Below are positions 6,338 through 14,397 of a stretch of 14,415 bases of DNA, piece by piece. The first letter of the stretch is position 1. The number at the start of each line of letters is the position of its first letter. The stretch comes from an uncultured Collinsella sp. Its GTDB lineage: Bacteria; Actinomycetota; Coriobacteriia; Coriobacteriales; Coriobacteriaceae. Both the position numbers and the translations under genes were made by a program. The notes under the pieces were generated by a model that worked only from the letters and a program-made list of their open reading frames with translations, was not told where the DNA came from and made no database searches. The stretch spans positions 1-14,415 of the forward strand of contig CAAEOE010000028.1 in NCBI GenBank assembly GCA_900757505.1. The letters run 5' to 3'.

Positions 6338-7060
6338 TTATTTCTCGTCCGACTTATCGGTCTTGGTCGGAGCCTCGAAGCGGTAGCCGACACCATGGAC
6401 GGTGTAGAGCCACTTGGGCTTCTTGGGGTCGTCGCCCAGCTTGGCGCGAAGGTTCTTCACGTGGCTGTCGATGGTGCGCTCGTAACCCTCAAAGTCGTAG
6501 CCGAGCACCTTCTCGACCAGCTCCATGCGGTTGTAGACGCGGCCGGGGTGACGGGCAAGCGTGGTAAGCAGCTTGAACTCGGAAGCCGTCAGGTCGACTT
6601 CCTTGCCCTCGACCAAAATCTTGTGGCCCGAGATGTCGATGACCAGATCGCCAAAGTCGAGCACCTCGACGGCCGGCTCATCGGCCTGGTGGGCACGGCG
6701 GAACAAGGCGCGCACGCGCGCGACAAGCTCGCGCGGCGAGAACGGCTTGATCAGGTAGTCGTCGGCACCGAGCTCGAGGCCGATAATGCGGTCCTCGATC
6801 TCGCCCTTGGCTGTCAGCATAATGATGGGGACATCCGAGGTGTCGCGAATGGTGCGGCAAACGCGCTCGCCCGGAATCTTGGGGAGCATGAGGTCGAGCA
6901 CGACCAGGTCGAACTGATGCTTCTCGAACTCCTCGATAGCGGACTGGCCGTCGCCCACGCCCACAACCCAATAGCCCTCGCGCTCGAGATAGGCAGCGAC
7001 AGCGTCACGGATTGCCTTCTCATCCTCGACCAGCAGAATCTTTTTTGCATCTGAAGCCAT
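6338..7060 (-). CDS. OmpR/PhoB-family response regulator
   Basis: This 240-residue DNA-binding regulator is the cognate partner of the following kinase. The receiver domain (about 6-122) has the acidic pair E12-D13, phosphoacceptor D56 in VVLDLMLP, T83 and K105 (LIKPF). The C-terminal winged-helix domain (about 138-232) has the family patterns LTASEFKLLTTLARHPGRV and a VDSH-like IDSHVKNLRAKLG followed by WLYTVHGVGYRFE. I chose ATG at 7058-7060 because a G-rich ribosome site (AGGGGGG) lies seven bases upstream; an in-frame TTG at 7079-7081 precedes that site and is unlikely. The regulator is the first gene of the unit. A 6-bp inverted repeat upstream (7126-7143) could be a control site but is unproven. 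Confidence 0.96.
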   Translation of the reverse strand: MASDAKKILLVEDEKAIRDAVAAYLEREGYWVVGVGDGQSAIEEFEKHQFDLVVLDLMLPKIPGERVCRTIRDTSDVPIIMLTAKGEIEDRIIGLELGADDYLIKPFSPRELVARVRALFRRAHQADEPAVEVLDFGDLVIDISGHKILVEGKEVDLTASEFKLLTTLARHPGRVYNRMELVEKVLGYDFEGYERTIDSHVKNLRAKLGDDPKKPKWLYTVHGVGYRFEAPTKTDKSDEK

Positions 7061-7125
7061 AACACGGCCCCCCTGTCTCAATTAGCTAAGAACAAGCTCA
7101 TTTTAACGCACCTGAGCCCACCGGA

Positions 7126-7143
7126 TGCCGCTATGACGCGGCA
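7126..7143. repeat. Inverted repeat upstream of response-regulator gene
   Basis: TGCCGC (7126-7131) and GCGGCA (7138-7143) are perfect inverted copies separated by six bases, 66 bases before the regulator start, in the 153-base gap that should hold its promoter. No T run follows in either direction. It may be an operator or a weak transcript end for the lipoprotein gene. Confidence 0.35.
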
Positions 7144-7213
7144 GCTCGGCGGGCGGTACTCACAATTACAACGCGTTTATTCCCCTGTTGGCGCCTTTTT
7201 AACCCCTCTAAGC

Positions 7214-8425
7214 TTAAAGAGAGAATAGGCGTGCAGTGACCGTCTCTGGTATACCCTGGCTGTTGCGCACCGTGGCGTACGTAAGGAATGAGTCCGATTT
7301 TCCCGCCGTAGCTGGATAATCGCCATACTCCAAAGCGCGGTCGGGCGACAGCAGCGAGCCATAGGTCTTGGCAGAGGTGTCGATCAGGAAATGCGACGCC
7401 TGTACCTTAACAAGGTATTTATTCTTCTTGCCAGCCGCACATGCGAGCGGCTCGCGGGACAGGAAGAGGTACGGCCCTCCCTCATTACCGATATACGTGC
7501 CCATATTGCCCAGGCTGCCCACGCCACTATAGGCCGCCTCGATAGAAAACACGAAGGTATCGCCCATATATACGGCCTCGAAAGGCGAAACTGACGAAGG
7601 GAGGACCAGCTGGGCACGCTTGGTGTTGTTGCCGTCGGTCAGATCGATTGCCGTTATGCCGTAGTAGACGCCCTCGTCGTTGCGGACACGCGGCGAGATG
7701 GTCAAAATGCCGTCGCTCGCGCGCGGGGCCGATGCGAAGCGACCCGTCGATTTCCAAATTGTCTCGGCCTTGGATTCATCAAGCGAGCGACGATAGCAAA
7801 ACGAATCACTACTCGTTTTATTGCCGCCTGCCGAAGGCATTTTATACCAGATGACTGATGACCCGAACGCCGTAAACAGGGGCGGATCATAGTCCTTGCC
7901 ACCTCGATCGAGCTCAACCACGTCGCCAGAGAGCGAAGCGCCCGACAGATTTTGAGCGTAGAGCTTCCACGATGAATTGGCAAAGTTCATCTCAACCCAC
8001 GCGAATACGCCGTCGCCGGCACGGACATCGTAGAATGCGTATCCCGTGCCCTCGATAGGATCCTCGATTAATGTGGTAAGCGAGCCATCGCCCAGGTTGA
8101 GCACACCGAGTGTGTTGGCGTGCAGTGCCGATGCGGGCGCCATCATTGCCGCGGCGTAATCGCCGTCGCAGTAGTACAGCAGCGTACCCAGAGGCAGCGT
8201 CCACGACGCCGCCGGCTCAAGATCGATGTCGACTGCCTCGTACTCATCCGTAATCGAGATGATTTTGGAATCATCCTTGATAACCTGCGGCTCGCCGGCG
8301 GCATCATCGCTGGTACCCGTTTTTTTCGAGCATCCGGCAAGCACCGTGGCAGCGCCCGCAGCAACCCCACCGAGCACGAAGCGGCGACGCGATATTCCGT
8401 TCTTGATGTGATCGGCGATACCCAT
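7214..8425 (-). CDS. Tat-exported lipoprotein, possibly beta-propeller-like
   Basis: This 403-residue protein has a twin-arginine signal (SRRRF, residues 12-16), a hydrophobic core and a lipobox LAGC with C32. It should therefore be exported folded through Tat and lipid-anchored on the outer face of the membrane. The mature part begins with a Ser/Asp/Gly linker and then shows recurring beta-strand patterns with Tyr/Trp and Asp/Gly turns (for example GDGVFAWVEMNF, FGSSVIWYKMPS, MGDTFVFSIEA). These are reminiscent of WD40/TolB-like propeller blades; that fold is an inference and no catalytic motif is seen. Its ATG overlaps the stop of the upstream TSCPD gene (TAATG), so the two are translationally coupled. 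There is only a weak GAG ribosome site. Nothing in the sequence names a substrate. Confidence 0.85.
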   Translation of the reverse strand: MGIADHIKNGISRRRFVLGGVAAGAATVLAGCSKKTGTSDDAAGEPQVIKDDSKIISITDEYEAVDIDLEPAASWTLPLGTLLYYCDGDYAAAMMAPASALHANTLGVLNLGDGSLTTLIEDPIEGTGYAFYDVRAGDGVFAWVEMNFANSSWKLYAQNLSGASLSGDVVELDRGGKDYDPPLFTAFGSSVIWYKMPSAGGNKTSSDSFCYRRSLDESKAETIWKSTGRFASAPRASDGILTISPRVRNDEGVYYGITAIDLTDGNNTKRAQLVLPSSVSPFEAVYMGDTFVFSIEAAYSGVGSLGNMGTYIGNEGGPYLFLSREPLACAAGKKNKYLVKVQASHFLIDTSAKTYGSLLSPDRALEYGDYPATAGKSDSFLTYATVRNSQGIPETVTARLFSL

Positions 8426-8688
8426 TAGGCGATCTCGGCGCGAGCGGCCTCGATAGCGCGTGTAAGCTGGTCGGCGCAGGAGGTCTTTTTCATACCGCAG
8501 GTATTACCGGCGAGAACCTCGATTACGCGATCGGCAGGAGCGCCCTCGACCAGCTTGGAGATAGCCTTGAGATTGCCGTCGCAGCCGCCGGTAAACTCAA
8601 CGCCCATCACCTTGTTGCCGTCATCGGAAAGGTCAAGGTGAATATTGCGAGCACAAACGCCCTGAGGCTTGTAATCAAACGAAATCAT
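8425..8688 (-). CDS. Small TSCPD-domain protein (TIGR03905-like)
   Basis: The 87-residue product matches the TIGR03905-type TSCPD family, which is uncharacterised. Conserved features are C12 (GVCARNIHLDL), the FTGGCDGNLKAI segment with C36, the AGNTCG segment with C64, and KKTSCADQL with C71. Related TSCPD domains occur at the C-terminus of some ribonucleotide reductases, where Cys residues are thought to bind metal, so metal binding is likely but not shown. A strong ribosome site (GAGAGGGG) precedes the ATG, and a promoter can be seen at 8723-8749. The gene is first in a two-gene unit with the Tat lipoprotein and overlaps it by one base. Confidence 0.93.
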   Translation of the reverse strand: MISFDYKPQGVCARNIHLDLSDDGNKVMGVEFTGGCDGNLKAISKLVEGAPADRVIEVLAGNTCGMKKTSCADQLTRAIEAARAEIA

Positions 8689-8722
8689 GCGATCCCCTCT
8701 CAGAATGTTATTCGAGACGACT

Positions 8723-8749
8723 ATTATCCCCGTCTTTCCCTAAATGCAA
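8723..8749 (-). promoter_or_regulatory. Promoter of the TSCPD-lipoprotein unit
   Basis: On the minus strand TTGCAT (8744-8749) and GATAAT (8723-8728) lie 15 bases apart, slightly short of the optimum, and about 35 bases before the TSCPD start. Confidence 0.5.
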
Positions 8750-8752
8750 CGA

Positions 8753-8790
8753 GGCGCTTTGCCGGCAACACACATTACCAGCAAAGCGCC
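8753..8790 (-). terminator. Long inverted repeat after purB, probable transcript end
   Basis: GGCGCTTTGC (8753-8762) and GCAAAGCGCC (8781-8790) form a perfect 10-bp stem with an 18-base loop, starting 27 bases past the purB stop. No T run follows on the minus strand, so it is either a non-canonical terminator or a 3'-end stabilising hairpin. Confidence 0.6.
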
Positions 8791-8816
8791 CTAAAAAGCT
8801 AACGTTATGCCCGAAC

Positions 8817-10163
8817 CTACTCGAAGCTCAGCTGCTCCAGGCGATCGAAGACCGTGTCGATACGGGTGAGGAAGTCCCACGGATCAAAGATCTCGTCGAG
8901 TTTCTCCTGGCTGACGGTGCAGCGCGAATCGGCCTCGAGACGCTCCTTAAAGGTAGGGCCGGAGACACAATCCTGTACCTCGTGCCAGGTTGCCATGGCG
9001 TTCTCCTGCACAATGGCGTACGCGTCCTCGCGGGTGATGCCCGTGTCGACGAGGGCGAGCAGGACCTTGGAGGAGAAGATGAGGCCGCGTGTCTTGTTGA
9101 GGTTGGCCATCATGCGAGCGGGATACAGCTGCAGGCCGTCGATAACGCGGATGAGGCACTGGAACATGTGGTCGAGGGCGATGAAGCTGTCGGCCTGGGC
9201 GACGCGCTCGGCAGAGGAGTGCGAAATGTCACGCTCGTGCCACAGGGCGACGTTGTCGAAGGCAACCTGCGCGTTGGCCTTCACGACGCGCGACAGGCCG
9301 CAGACCTTCTCCATGGTGATGGGGTTGCGCTTGTGCGGCATGGCGGAGCTGCCCTTTTGACCCTTACGGAACGGTTCCTCGGCCTCGAGTGTATCGGTCT
9401 TCTGCAGATTGCGAACCTCGGTAGCGATGCGCTCACAGGTGGCCGCGGTGGTGGCGAGAACGCCGGCGAGATAGGCATGGTGATCGCGGCTGATGACCTG
9501 CGTGGACAGAGGATCGTGGACCAGGCCCAGGTGCTCGCAGACGTACTCCTCGACGAACGGCTCGATGGAGCTGTACGTGCCGACAGCGCCCGAGATAGCA
9601 CCGAAGGCAACGTTCTTGCGGGCATCCTCAAGACGGTCCAGATCGCGCTTGAGCTCCCAGGCCCAAGAGCCAAACTTCATGCCGAAGGTCATCGGCTCGG
9701 CATGGATGCCATGAGTACGGCCGGCGCAGAGCGTGTTGCGCTCCTCAAAGGCGCGACGCTTGCAAATCTCGCCGAGCTTCTTGACATCCTCGATGATCAG
9801 GTCGCAGGCCTGGGTGAGCTGGTAGCACAGGGCCGTGTCGCCCAGATCGGAGCTGGTCATGCCATAGTGAACCCAGCGGCTGGGTTTGGGGTCGCCCTCG
9901 GGAACATCGGCATCGATGTATTCCTTCATGTTGGTCAGGAAGGCAATGACGTCGTGGCGCGTGACTTCCTCGATCTCATCGACCTTCGCCTTCTCAAAGT
10001 TGGCATGGTCGCGGATCCACTGGGCCTCGTCTTTGGAAATACCGATCTTGCCGAGCTCCGCCTGGGCCTCGCAGGCCAAGACCTCGATCTCCTGCCAAAT
10101 GGCGTACTTGTTCTCGAGGGAGAAAATGTGTCCCATCTCCGGGCGGGTATAGCGATCGATCAT
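8817..10163 (-). CDS. purB: Adenylosuccinate lyase
   Basis: PurB removes fumarate twice in purine synthesis: from SAICAR to give AICAR, and from adenylosuccinate to give AMP. The protein has 448 residues, slightly longer than the short bacterial type. The fumarase/aspartase signature SSAMPHKRNP lies at 272-281, the general acid-base regions are TRHD (H70) and GRTHGIHAEP (H151), and TSSDLGDT at 103-110 is the usual substrate loop. I chose ATG at 10161-10163, which gives the family's typical MIDRYTRPEM start and has AAAAAGGAG six bases upstream; an in-frame ATG at 10229 adds 22 residues without family support. It is a single gene with a long inverted repeat downstream. A TACAAT box lies at 10208-10213. 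Confidence 0.96.
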   Translation of the reverse strand: MIDRYTRPEMGHIFSLENKYAIWQEIEVLACEAQAELGKIGISKDEAQWIRDHANFEKAKVDEIEEVTRHDVIAFLTNMKEYIDADVPEGDPKPSRWVHYGMTSSDLGDTALCYQLTQACDLIIEDVKKLGEICKRRAFEERNTLCAGRTHGIHAEPMTFGMKFGSWAWELKRDLDRLEDARKNVAFGAISGAVGTYSSIEPFVEEYVCEHLGLVHDPLSTQVISRDHHAYLAGVLATTAATCERIATEVRNLQKTDTLEAEEPFRKGQKGSSAMPHKRNPITMEKVCGLSRVVKANAQVAFDNVALWHERDISHSSAERVAQADSFIALDHMFQCLIRVIDGLQLYPARMMANLNKTRGLIFSSKVLLALVDTGITREDAYAIVQENAMATWHEVQDCVSGPTFKERLEADSRCTVSQEKLDEIFDPWDFLTRIDTVFDRLEQLSFE

Positions 10164-10207
10164 AGCGGCTCCTTTTTGGTTATTGGCACGTTGGTCGTAA
10201 CCCATCC

Positions 10208-10213
10208 ATTGTA
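10208..10213 (-). promoter_or_regulatory. Probable -10 element of purB
   Basis: TACAAT on the minus strand lies about 45 bases before the purB start codon. No -35 hexamer at 16-18 bases is convincing; a TTGCAC is only 10 bases upstream. This gives a plausible but incomplete promoter. Confidence 0.35.
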
Positions 10214-10265
10214 CCGTGCGCAGGTGCAAGTATGGGCAGCAGGCATTAACCTAACATTTTGGAAT

Positions 10266-10397
10266 TGGAGCGAGCAACGGGACGTCTGCGTTATTTGCTT
10301 CGCAAATCCGCACCGGCTTCAGGCGAGCCCCTCAGCCTCACGAAGCCGCGGGGGAAGACTTTGTTGAATTGGCCGTCCCCATGTCTCCCGCACTCGA
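10266..10397 (-). repeat. Second downstream repeat unit of tRNA-Gly
   Basis: Bases 10266-10283 repeat the last 18 bases of tRNA-Gly (including CCA) with one mismatch. The unit then carries a 34-base block at 10292-10325, identical to 10423-10456 and containing the hairpin ATTTGC-TTC-GCAAAT (10293-10307). The rest, to the next tRNA-end copy at 10398, is unique and lacks the T-arm palindrome and terminator, so this unit is shorter (132 bp) and probably older or truncated. Confidence 0.7.
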
Positions 10398-10589
10398 TGG
10401 AGCGGGCAACGGGACATCCGCGTATTTGCTTCGCAAATCCGCACCGGCTTCAGGCGCCTGTCGGCGCCTTCGCCTGCTCGCTACAAACGCTTCGCGTTTG
10501 CTTAACGCTCGCACCCTGGCGGGTTCGAGCCCCGGCGCTTGGTAGTAAAAAGCACGGCAACGTAACGCTGCCGTGCTTGTGCTTTTTGC
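10398..10589 (-). repeat. tRNA-Gly-associated hairpin array with duplicated tRNA 3' end
   Basis: Bases 10398-10415 (TGGAGCGGGCAACGGGAC) are an exact copy of the last 18 bases of the tRNA-Gly gene, including CCA, 192 bp from the real end. Between the copies lie perfect hairpins ATTTGC/GCAAAT (10424-10438), AGGCGCC/GGCGCCT (10452-10469) and CAAACGC/GCGTTTG (10484-10500), then a T-arm-like palindrome GGGTTCGAGCCC (10521-10532) and the tRNA terminator. The order is the same as in the tRNA-Lys unit. Apart from this array and the shorter copy next to it, nothing gene-like is seen between purB and the tRNA. Confidence 0.8.
10547..10577 (-). terminator. Terminator of tRNA-Gly
   Basis: On the minus strand AGCACGGCA (10569-10577) pairs with TGCCGTGCT (10551-10559) around nine bases and is followed by TTTT. 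It starts 12 bases after the encoded CCA. Confidence 0.85.
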
Positions 10590-10664
10590 TGGAGCGGGCA
10601 ACGGGACTCGAACCCGCGAGTGTCAGCTTGGGAAGCTGATGCCTTACCACTTGGCGATGCCCGC
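10590..10664 (-). tRNA. tRNA-Gly (anticodon CCC)
   Basis: The minus strand folds as a 75-nt tRNA with encoded CCA. The acceptor GCGGGCA pairs with TGCCCGC, the D stem GCC pairs with GGC, the anticodon arm is TCAGC-TTCCCAA-GCTGA with CCC at the centre, and the T arm is GCGGG-TTCGAGT-CCCGT with one G-T pair. It has its own promoter and terminator and is transcribed away from the adhesin gene. Confidence 0.97.
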
Positions 10665-10677
10665 ATATGTGGGGGAT

Positions 10678-10707
10678 AGTATAACGCCGTTGTCTTGTTC
10701 GATACAA
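10678..10707 (-). promoter_or_regulatory. Promoter of tRNA-Gly
   Basis: TTGTAT (10702-10707) and TATACT (10678-10683) on the minus strand are 18 bases apart, putting the transcription start within about ten bases of the tRNA 5' end. Confidence 0.7.
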
Positions 10708-10836
10708 GGGTGTCGATACTTGTTTTAGCTGTGGAGAATCGTTTGAAAACCGCGCCAATTGTGGAGATGAGGACCTTTGTCTTTCTTTTCTTACCATCTT
10801 CTACCTGCACTTTTATCTGATTGTTGTATTTGAGCT

Positions 10837-10853
10837 CGATTTGTCAGAAATCG
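10837..10853. promoter_or_regulatory. Inverted repeat in adhesin upstream region
   Basis: CGATTT (10837-10842) and AAATCG (10848-10853) are perfect inverted copies around GTCAG, in the 297-base gap between tRNA-Gly and the adhesin gene. It could be an operator for the adhesin; I found no confident -35/-10 pair for that gene, and nothing else in this gap. Confidence 0.3.
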
Positions 10854-10961
10854 GGCAAGCTTTTGGTCAGGCTCCGGTACTTACCCGCATGAACCTCGGG
10901 GGTAGCCTCATCCTACGCGTCGCAACCTCCCCATGCGGCGCACGAGGGATAAGGAGCAGCC

Positions 10962-13900
10962 ATGTCCAACGCACCCACGCACTCTGTCCACAGCGCAATC
11001 GCAACAGGTCCGCTGCTCCTGCTCCTCTTCCTGCTTTTCGGCTGCCTGACACCGGGAGCCGCATTTGCCGTCGATGGCTACGACCAGCTCGGCTTCCGCA
11101 CTATTAGCGATGATTGTGGGCCCTTCCTCATCGGCAAGTATGAAGCTCAAGACGCCTCGATTGCCTACTGCATGAACCAGGAGCGCCCCGGCCCCACCAA
11201 GCCGGGCGGCCCATGGCTCAACTTTGATCAAGGCTGGGTGTGGCTCGACGACGAGTTCGCGGCAATCGTTTGTCACGGATATCCTACCGCCACGTCGTTT
11301 GGCGGTTACCATCTTTCACCCGATCGTGCCCGCGCCGCAACCCAGCTTGCCGTATGGATGCTCAACGGCACTACCCATGTCGACGGTACCTACTCTTACA
11401 CGACCGCTCAGGGCAAAACCAAGAGCGGGCACTTTACCGCCGACAATGAAGTCGTGGCGGCTGCGCGGTGGCTCCACGACAGCGCAAAATCAGGAAGCAT
11501 CAAAGCCGCTCCGCACCGCGCGCGGCGCTATATAGGAACCGTATCGGGCGGCAGCAAACGTCAAGACATGCTCTATGTACTGCCGGCGGTCTCTGTTTCC
11601 TTCCAAAAGCAGTCTGCAAACGCTGCCATTACCAGCGGAAACAATACTTATCAGTTTGACGGGGCAACATTCGATGTTTTTGAGAGCGCCAGCGGCGCGC
11701 ATGTCGGCACCGTCCAGATGGACAGCAACGGTCGAGCGCAGGCAACGCTCCTACCCAACACGGCATACTACCTAGTTGAGACAACAGCGCCAGCTGGTTA
11801 TATCCCCCTGCACGATCGCATTGCCTTTACCACGACGAATAACGGCGGATACGTCACCATTGATGAACAACCCGGCACCATTACCTTGCGCATTGTAAAG
11901 CTCGACGCCGCAACGAATGCAGGCCCCCAAGTTGGGGCTTCGCTCGCAGGAGCAGAATTCGTGTGCGTATCGCAATCAACCCCTGGATGGACACAAACTC
12001 TCAGGACCGATGAAAGCGGTCGAGCTACCCTCACCGATGTCCCCCTGGGAACCTTTACCATCTATGAATCGAAGGCGCCCGAGGGCTATTTGCCCTCCGG
12101 TGACAGTTGGTCTTACACCGTTGGAGCCGACCAACTCGGCGATTCAGGCGTGGTCGAGATCGAATCTCGCGTTTCCGATATCCCCATTGCGTTTGACCTT
12201 GAGATTTCCAAATTCAAGGACTACGGCAATAGCGATCAATCCGGCCTGGAGCAGCCGGCAGGAGATGTTGTCTTTGAGGTTGTCAGTAACAGCTCTCAGC
12301 AGGTTGTTGGCACACTGACTACAAACATCTATGGCTTTGCCTCCACCAAAGACCAGCCCGAAGCATGGTTCGGCACAGGCAAGCGACCAGCCGGTGTCCA
12401 CGGAGCCGTCCCATACGACCGCGCCGGCTACACGGTTCGTGAGGTTCCGGAAACCGTCCCCGAGGGTTTTAAACGTGCGGGGGAATGGACCGTCGAGGCC
12501 AATCAGATTTCCGACGGCGCCGAGCTTCAATATATCGTGGACAACCACGCTCTGTCGACGCATCTCCAGATTGTAAAACGCGATGCCCAAACAGGCGCTT
12601 CTGTTCCCCTAGCCGGATTCACCTTCCAACTCCTCGACAGCAATCACAAACCTGTCTCACAAACATGCTGGTATCCAGCACATAACGTAATGGACACCTT
12701 TACGACTGACGCGACCGGCACCGTCACACTGCCCGAATCGCTCGTGCCGGGCACCTATTATGTACGCGAAACCTCGGCCAAAGAGCCCTATCTTGTCGGC
12801 GGAGAGATCGAGGTAAACATACCCGCCGATATAAACCTAACGCCCGTTGCAATCGTCTCGTATTATGACCGCGCCGCGACCGGAAACATCAGGATCGTTA
12901 AAACCGATGCCGTAGACGGCAGCAGCCTCGCGGGCGCCATCTTTGAGATCCGTGCCTCAGGTGATATCGTGCGCCCCGACGGTAGCATTGCCGCGCTCGA
13001 CGGTGAGACTGTCGCTACCGTCACGACGGATGAAACTGGAGAAGCACGCGCGGACGACCTCCCGCTGGGATCTGGCACCGCACGCTACGAGGTTGTCGAG
13101 ACTCAAGCGCCGACCGGCTTCTTACTCGACCGGACGCACCATATCGTCGACCTTACCTATGCCGACCAGAAAACACCCGTTGTGGAAGCACGGCTTAACG
13201 TATCCGACGATTACACCAAGGTTGATATCTCCAAGGTCGATGCAAGCGGAGAGCAGGAAGTGAAAGGCGCACAGCTCACCTTATATGGTCCCGATAAAAC
13301 CGAAATAGACTCCTGGACCTCATCCGACAAGCCGCACCGCATCGAACATCTTGCACCCGGCACCTACTCGTTGCGCGAAACGATGTCTCCGCGGACCTAT
13401 GACCTTGCCGAGGAGATAACGTTTGAAATAAAGGATACGGGAGAAGTCCAATCCGTCGCGATGAAGGATGCGCCCATCGAGATCAAAGGACAGGTCGACA
13501 AGCGTCAGGAACTTGTCCAACCTATCGGGAAGGGTCTGTTGGCTAACGGCGATGGAAAAAACCGCGCCGCGATGCAAACCAATACGGACGGACTTTTCTC
13601 CTATACCATCGATGCTCGAAACGATTCCGCTACTTGGGTTGATGAGTTTACGATTACCGATGATCTTGAGTGCGCCGAGGACGATACGGCGAGATTCGTC
13701 TCAATCGAAACCCCCGTCGCCATCGGCGACCTCAACGGTCTGTGCAACGTGTGGTATCGCACGACGCCGTTGGACTCGACAGACGTCGATGAGCCGGCAA
13801 ACGCGACGCTTGACGATGGGCACGAAAATCCTTGGCTTGAGTCCGACGAAGTAAAAGAGAGTCTGGGTGAAGATTGCCGCCTCGTCGATTACGACGGCTG

Positions 13901-14393
13901 GCACCTCTGGAAGGCGGATGTCTCGACCACGGAATCCGCCACACTCGAGGCGAAAGAACTCGACCTTGCATCCAATACCGTCGTAACGGGCATTCGCATT
14001 GAATACGGTGCGGTAGCCGCCGACTTTACGACTCGAAGCGATACGGATTCTTGGACCCGCGATGATCTCAAAGATGAGCACGACGACCTTGACGACGCCA
14101 AAGCAATCCTTGGCACAGATGCTCGGGGCGCAGTCGTGCACATGCAGGCAACGTCGGCTTATACACCCCAAACTGCACTCACCAACAGCGCACGCGTCGA
14201 TCTTTGCCGCAACGGCGGCGGCGATAAACTTGAGTCACATGACGAGGACCGTGTCATTCAACGCTGTACCCTACCGCAGGACCTACCGGCAACAGGATCA
14301 GCCCCCATCGCCGCTTGCATCACCGCGCTCCTGACCTCGGGTGCCGCAGCCCTATGGTTCGCTCGCCTTAGGTCAATCCCAAAGAAGCGCTAG
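10962..14393 (+). CDS. Cell-wall-anchored thioester/SpaA-type surface adhesin (LPATG)
   Basis: This 1143-residue protein has a signal peptide (1-36, cleavage likely after AFA). A thioester domain follows at about 40-205: C70 (AYCMNQ) and Q128 in TQLAVW are placed to form the internal thioester used by Gram-positive adhesins for covalent host attachment. About six SpaA/Cna-B-like beta domains come next, at about 210-303, 305-403, 410-528, 533-634, 640-747 and 752-838. Several have the Lys near the first strand (IVKLD, IVKRD, IVKTD, ISKVD) and the Glu near the end (YES, VRET, VVET, LRET) typical of isopeptide bonds. Residues 845-1095 form a separate, acidic C-terminal region of uncertain family. 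LPATG at 1108-1112, a hydrophobic segment and a basic tail complete a sortase signal. AAGGAG lies five bases before the ATG. It is divergent from the rest of the window; a tip pilin or monomeric adhesin are both possible. Confidence 0.92.
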   Translation: MSNAPTHSVHSAIATGPLLLLLFLLFGCLTPGAAFAVDGYDQLGFRTISDDCGPFLIGKYEAQDASIAYCMNQERPGPTKPGGPWLNFDQGWVWLDDEFAAIVCHGYPTATSFGGYHLSPDRARAATQLAVWMLNGTTHVDGTYSYTTAQGKTKSGHFTADNEVVAAARWLHDSAKSGSIKAAPHRARRYIGTVSGGSKRQDMLYVLPAVSVSFQKQSANAAITSGNNTYQFDGATFDVFESASGAHVGTVQMDSNGRAQATLLPNTAYYLVETTAPAGYIPLHDRIAFTTTNNGGYVTIDEQPGTITLRIVKLDAATNAGPQVGASLAGAEFVCVSQSTPGWTQTLRTDESGRATLTDVPLGTFTIYESKAPEGYLPSGDSWSYTVGADQLGDSGVVEIESRVSDIPIAFDLEISKFKDYGNSDQSGLEQPAGDVVFEVVSNSSQQVVGTLTTNIYGFASTKDQPEAWFGTGKRPAGVHGAVPYDRAGYTVREVPETVPEGFKRAGEWTVEANQISDGAELQYIVDNHALSTHLQIVKRDAQTGASVPLAGFTFQLLDSNHKPVSQTCWYPAHNVMDTFTTDATGTVTLPESLVPGTYYVRETSAKEPYLVGGEIEVNIPADINLTPVAIVSYYDRAATGNIRIVKTDAVDGSSLAGAIFEIRASGDIVRPDGSIAALDGETVATVTTDETGEARADDLPLGSGTARYEVVETQAPTGFLLDRTHHIVDLTYADQKTPVVEARLNVSDDYTKVDISKVDASGEQEVKGAQLTLYGPDKTEIDSWTSSDKPHRIEHLAPGTYSLRETMSPRTYDLAEEITFEIKDTGEVQSVAMKDAPIEIKGQVDKRQELVQPIGKGLLANGDGKNRAAMQTNTDGLFSYTIDARNDSATWVDEFTITDDLECAEDDTARFVSIETPVAIGDLNGLCNVWYRTTPLDSTDVDEPANATLDDGHENPWLESDEVKESLGEDCRLVDYDGWHLWKADVSTTESATLEAKELDLASNTVVTGIRIEYGAVAADFTTRSDTDSWTRDDLKDEHDDLDDAKAILGTDARGAVVHMQATSAYTPQTALTNSARVDLCRNGGGDKLESHDEDRVIQRCTLPQDLPATGSAPIAACITALLTSGAAALWFARLRSIPKKR

Positions 14394-14397
14394 CGCG

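Noticed and set aside
6395..7054. Plus-strand open frame of 219 codons
   Set aside because: It is antisense to the response-regulator gene with its complete receiver and winged-helix motifs.
8982..10367. Long plus-strand open frame of 461 codons
   Set aside because: It is antisense to purB, whose signature motifs are unmistakable, and it runs on into the repeat region.
10266..10589. CRISPR array
   Set aside because: Repeats are few, unequal in spacing and derived from a tRNA end; there are no cas genes.
10259..10639. Plus-strand open frame with ERATGLEPA-like peptide
   Set aside because: The peptide comes from reading tRNA-Gly and its 3'-end copies backwards; such products are well-known false annotations.
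10962..11081. Lipoprotein signal in the adhesin (Cys in LLFGCLT)
   Set aside because: The lipobox is poor (Phe two residues before the Cys), a normal AFA cleavage site follows, and the protein has an LPATG anchor.
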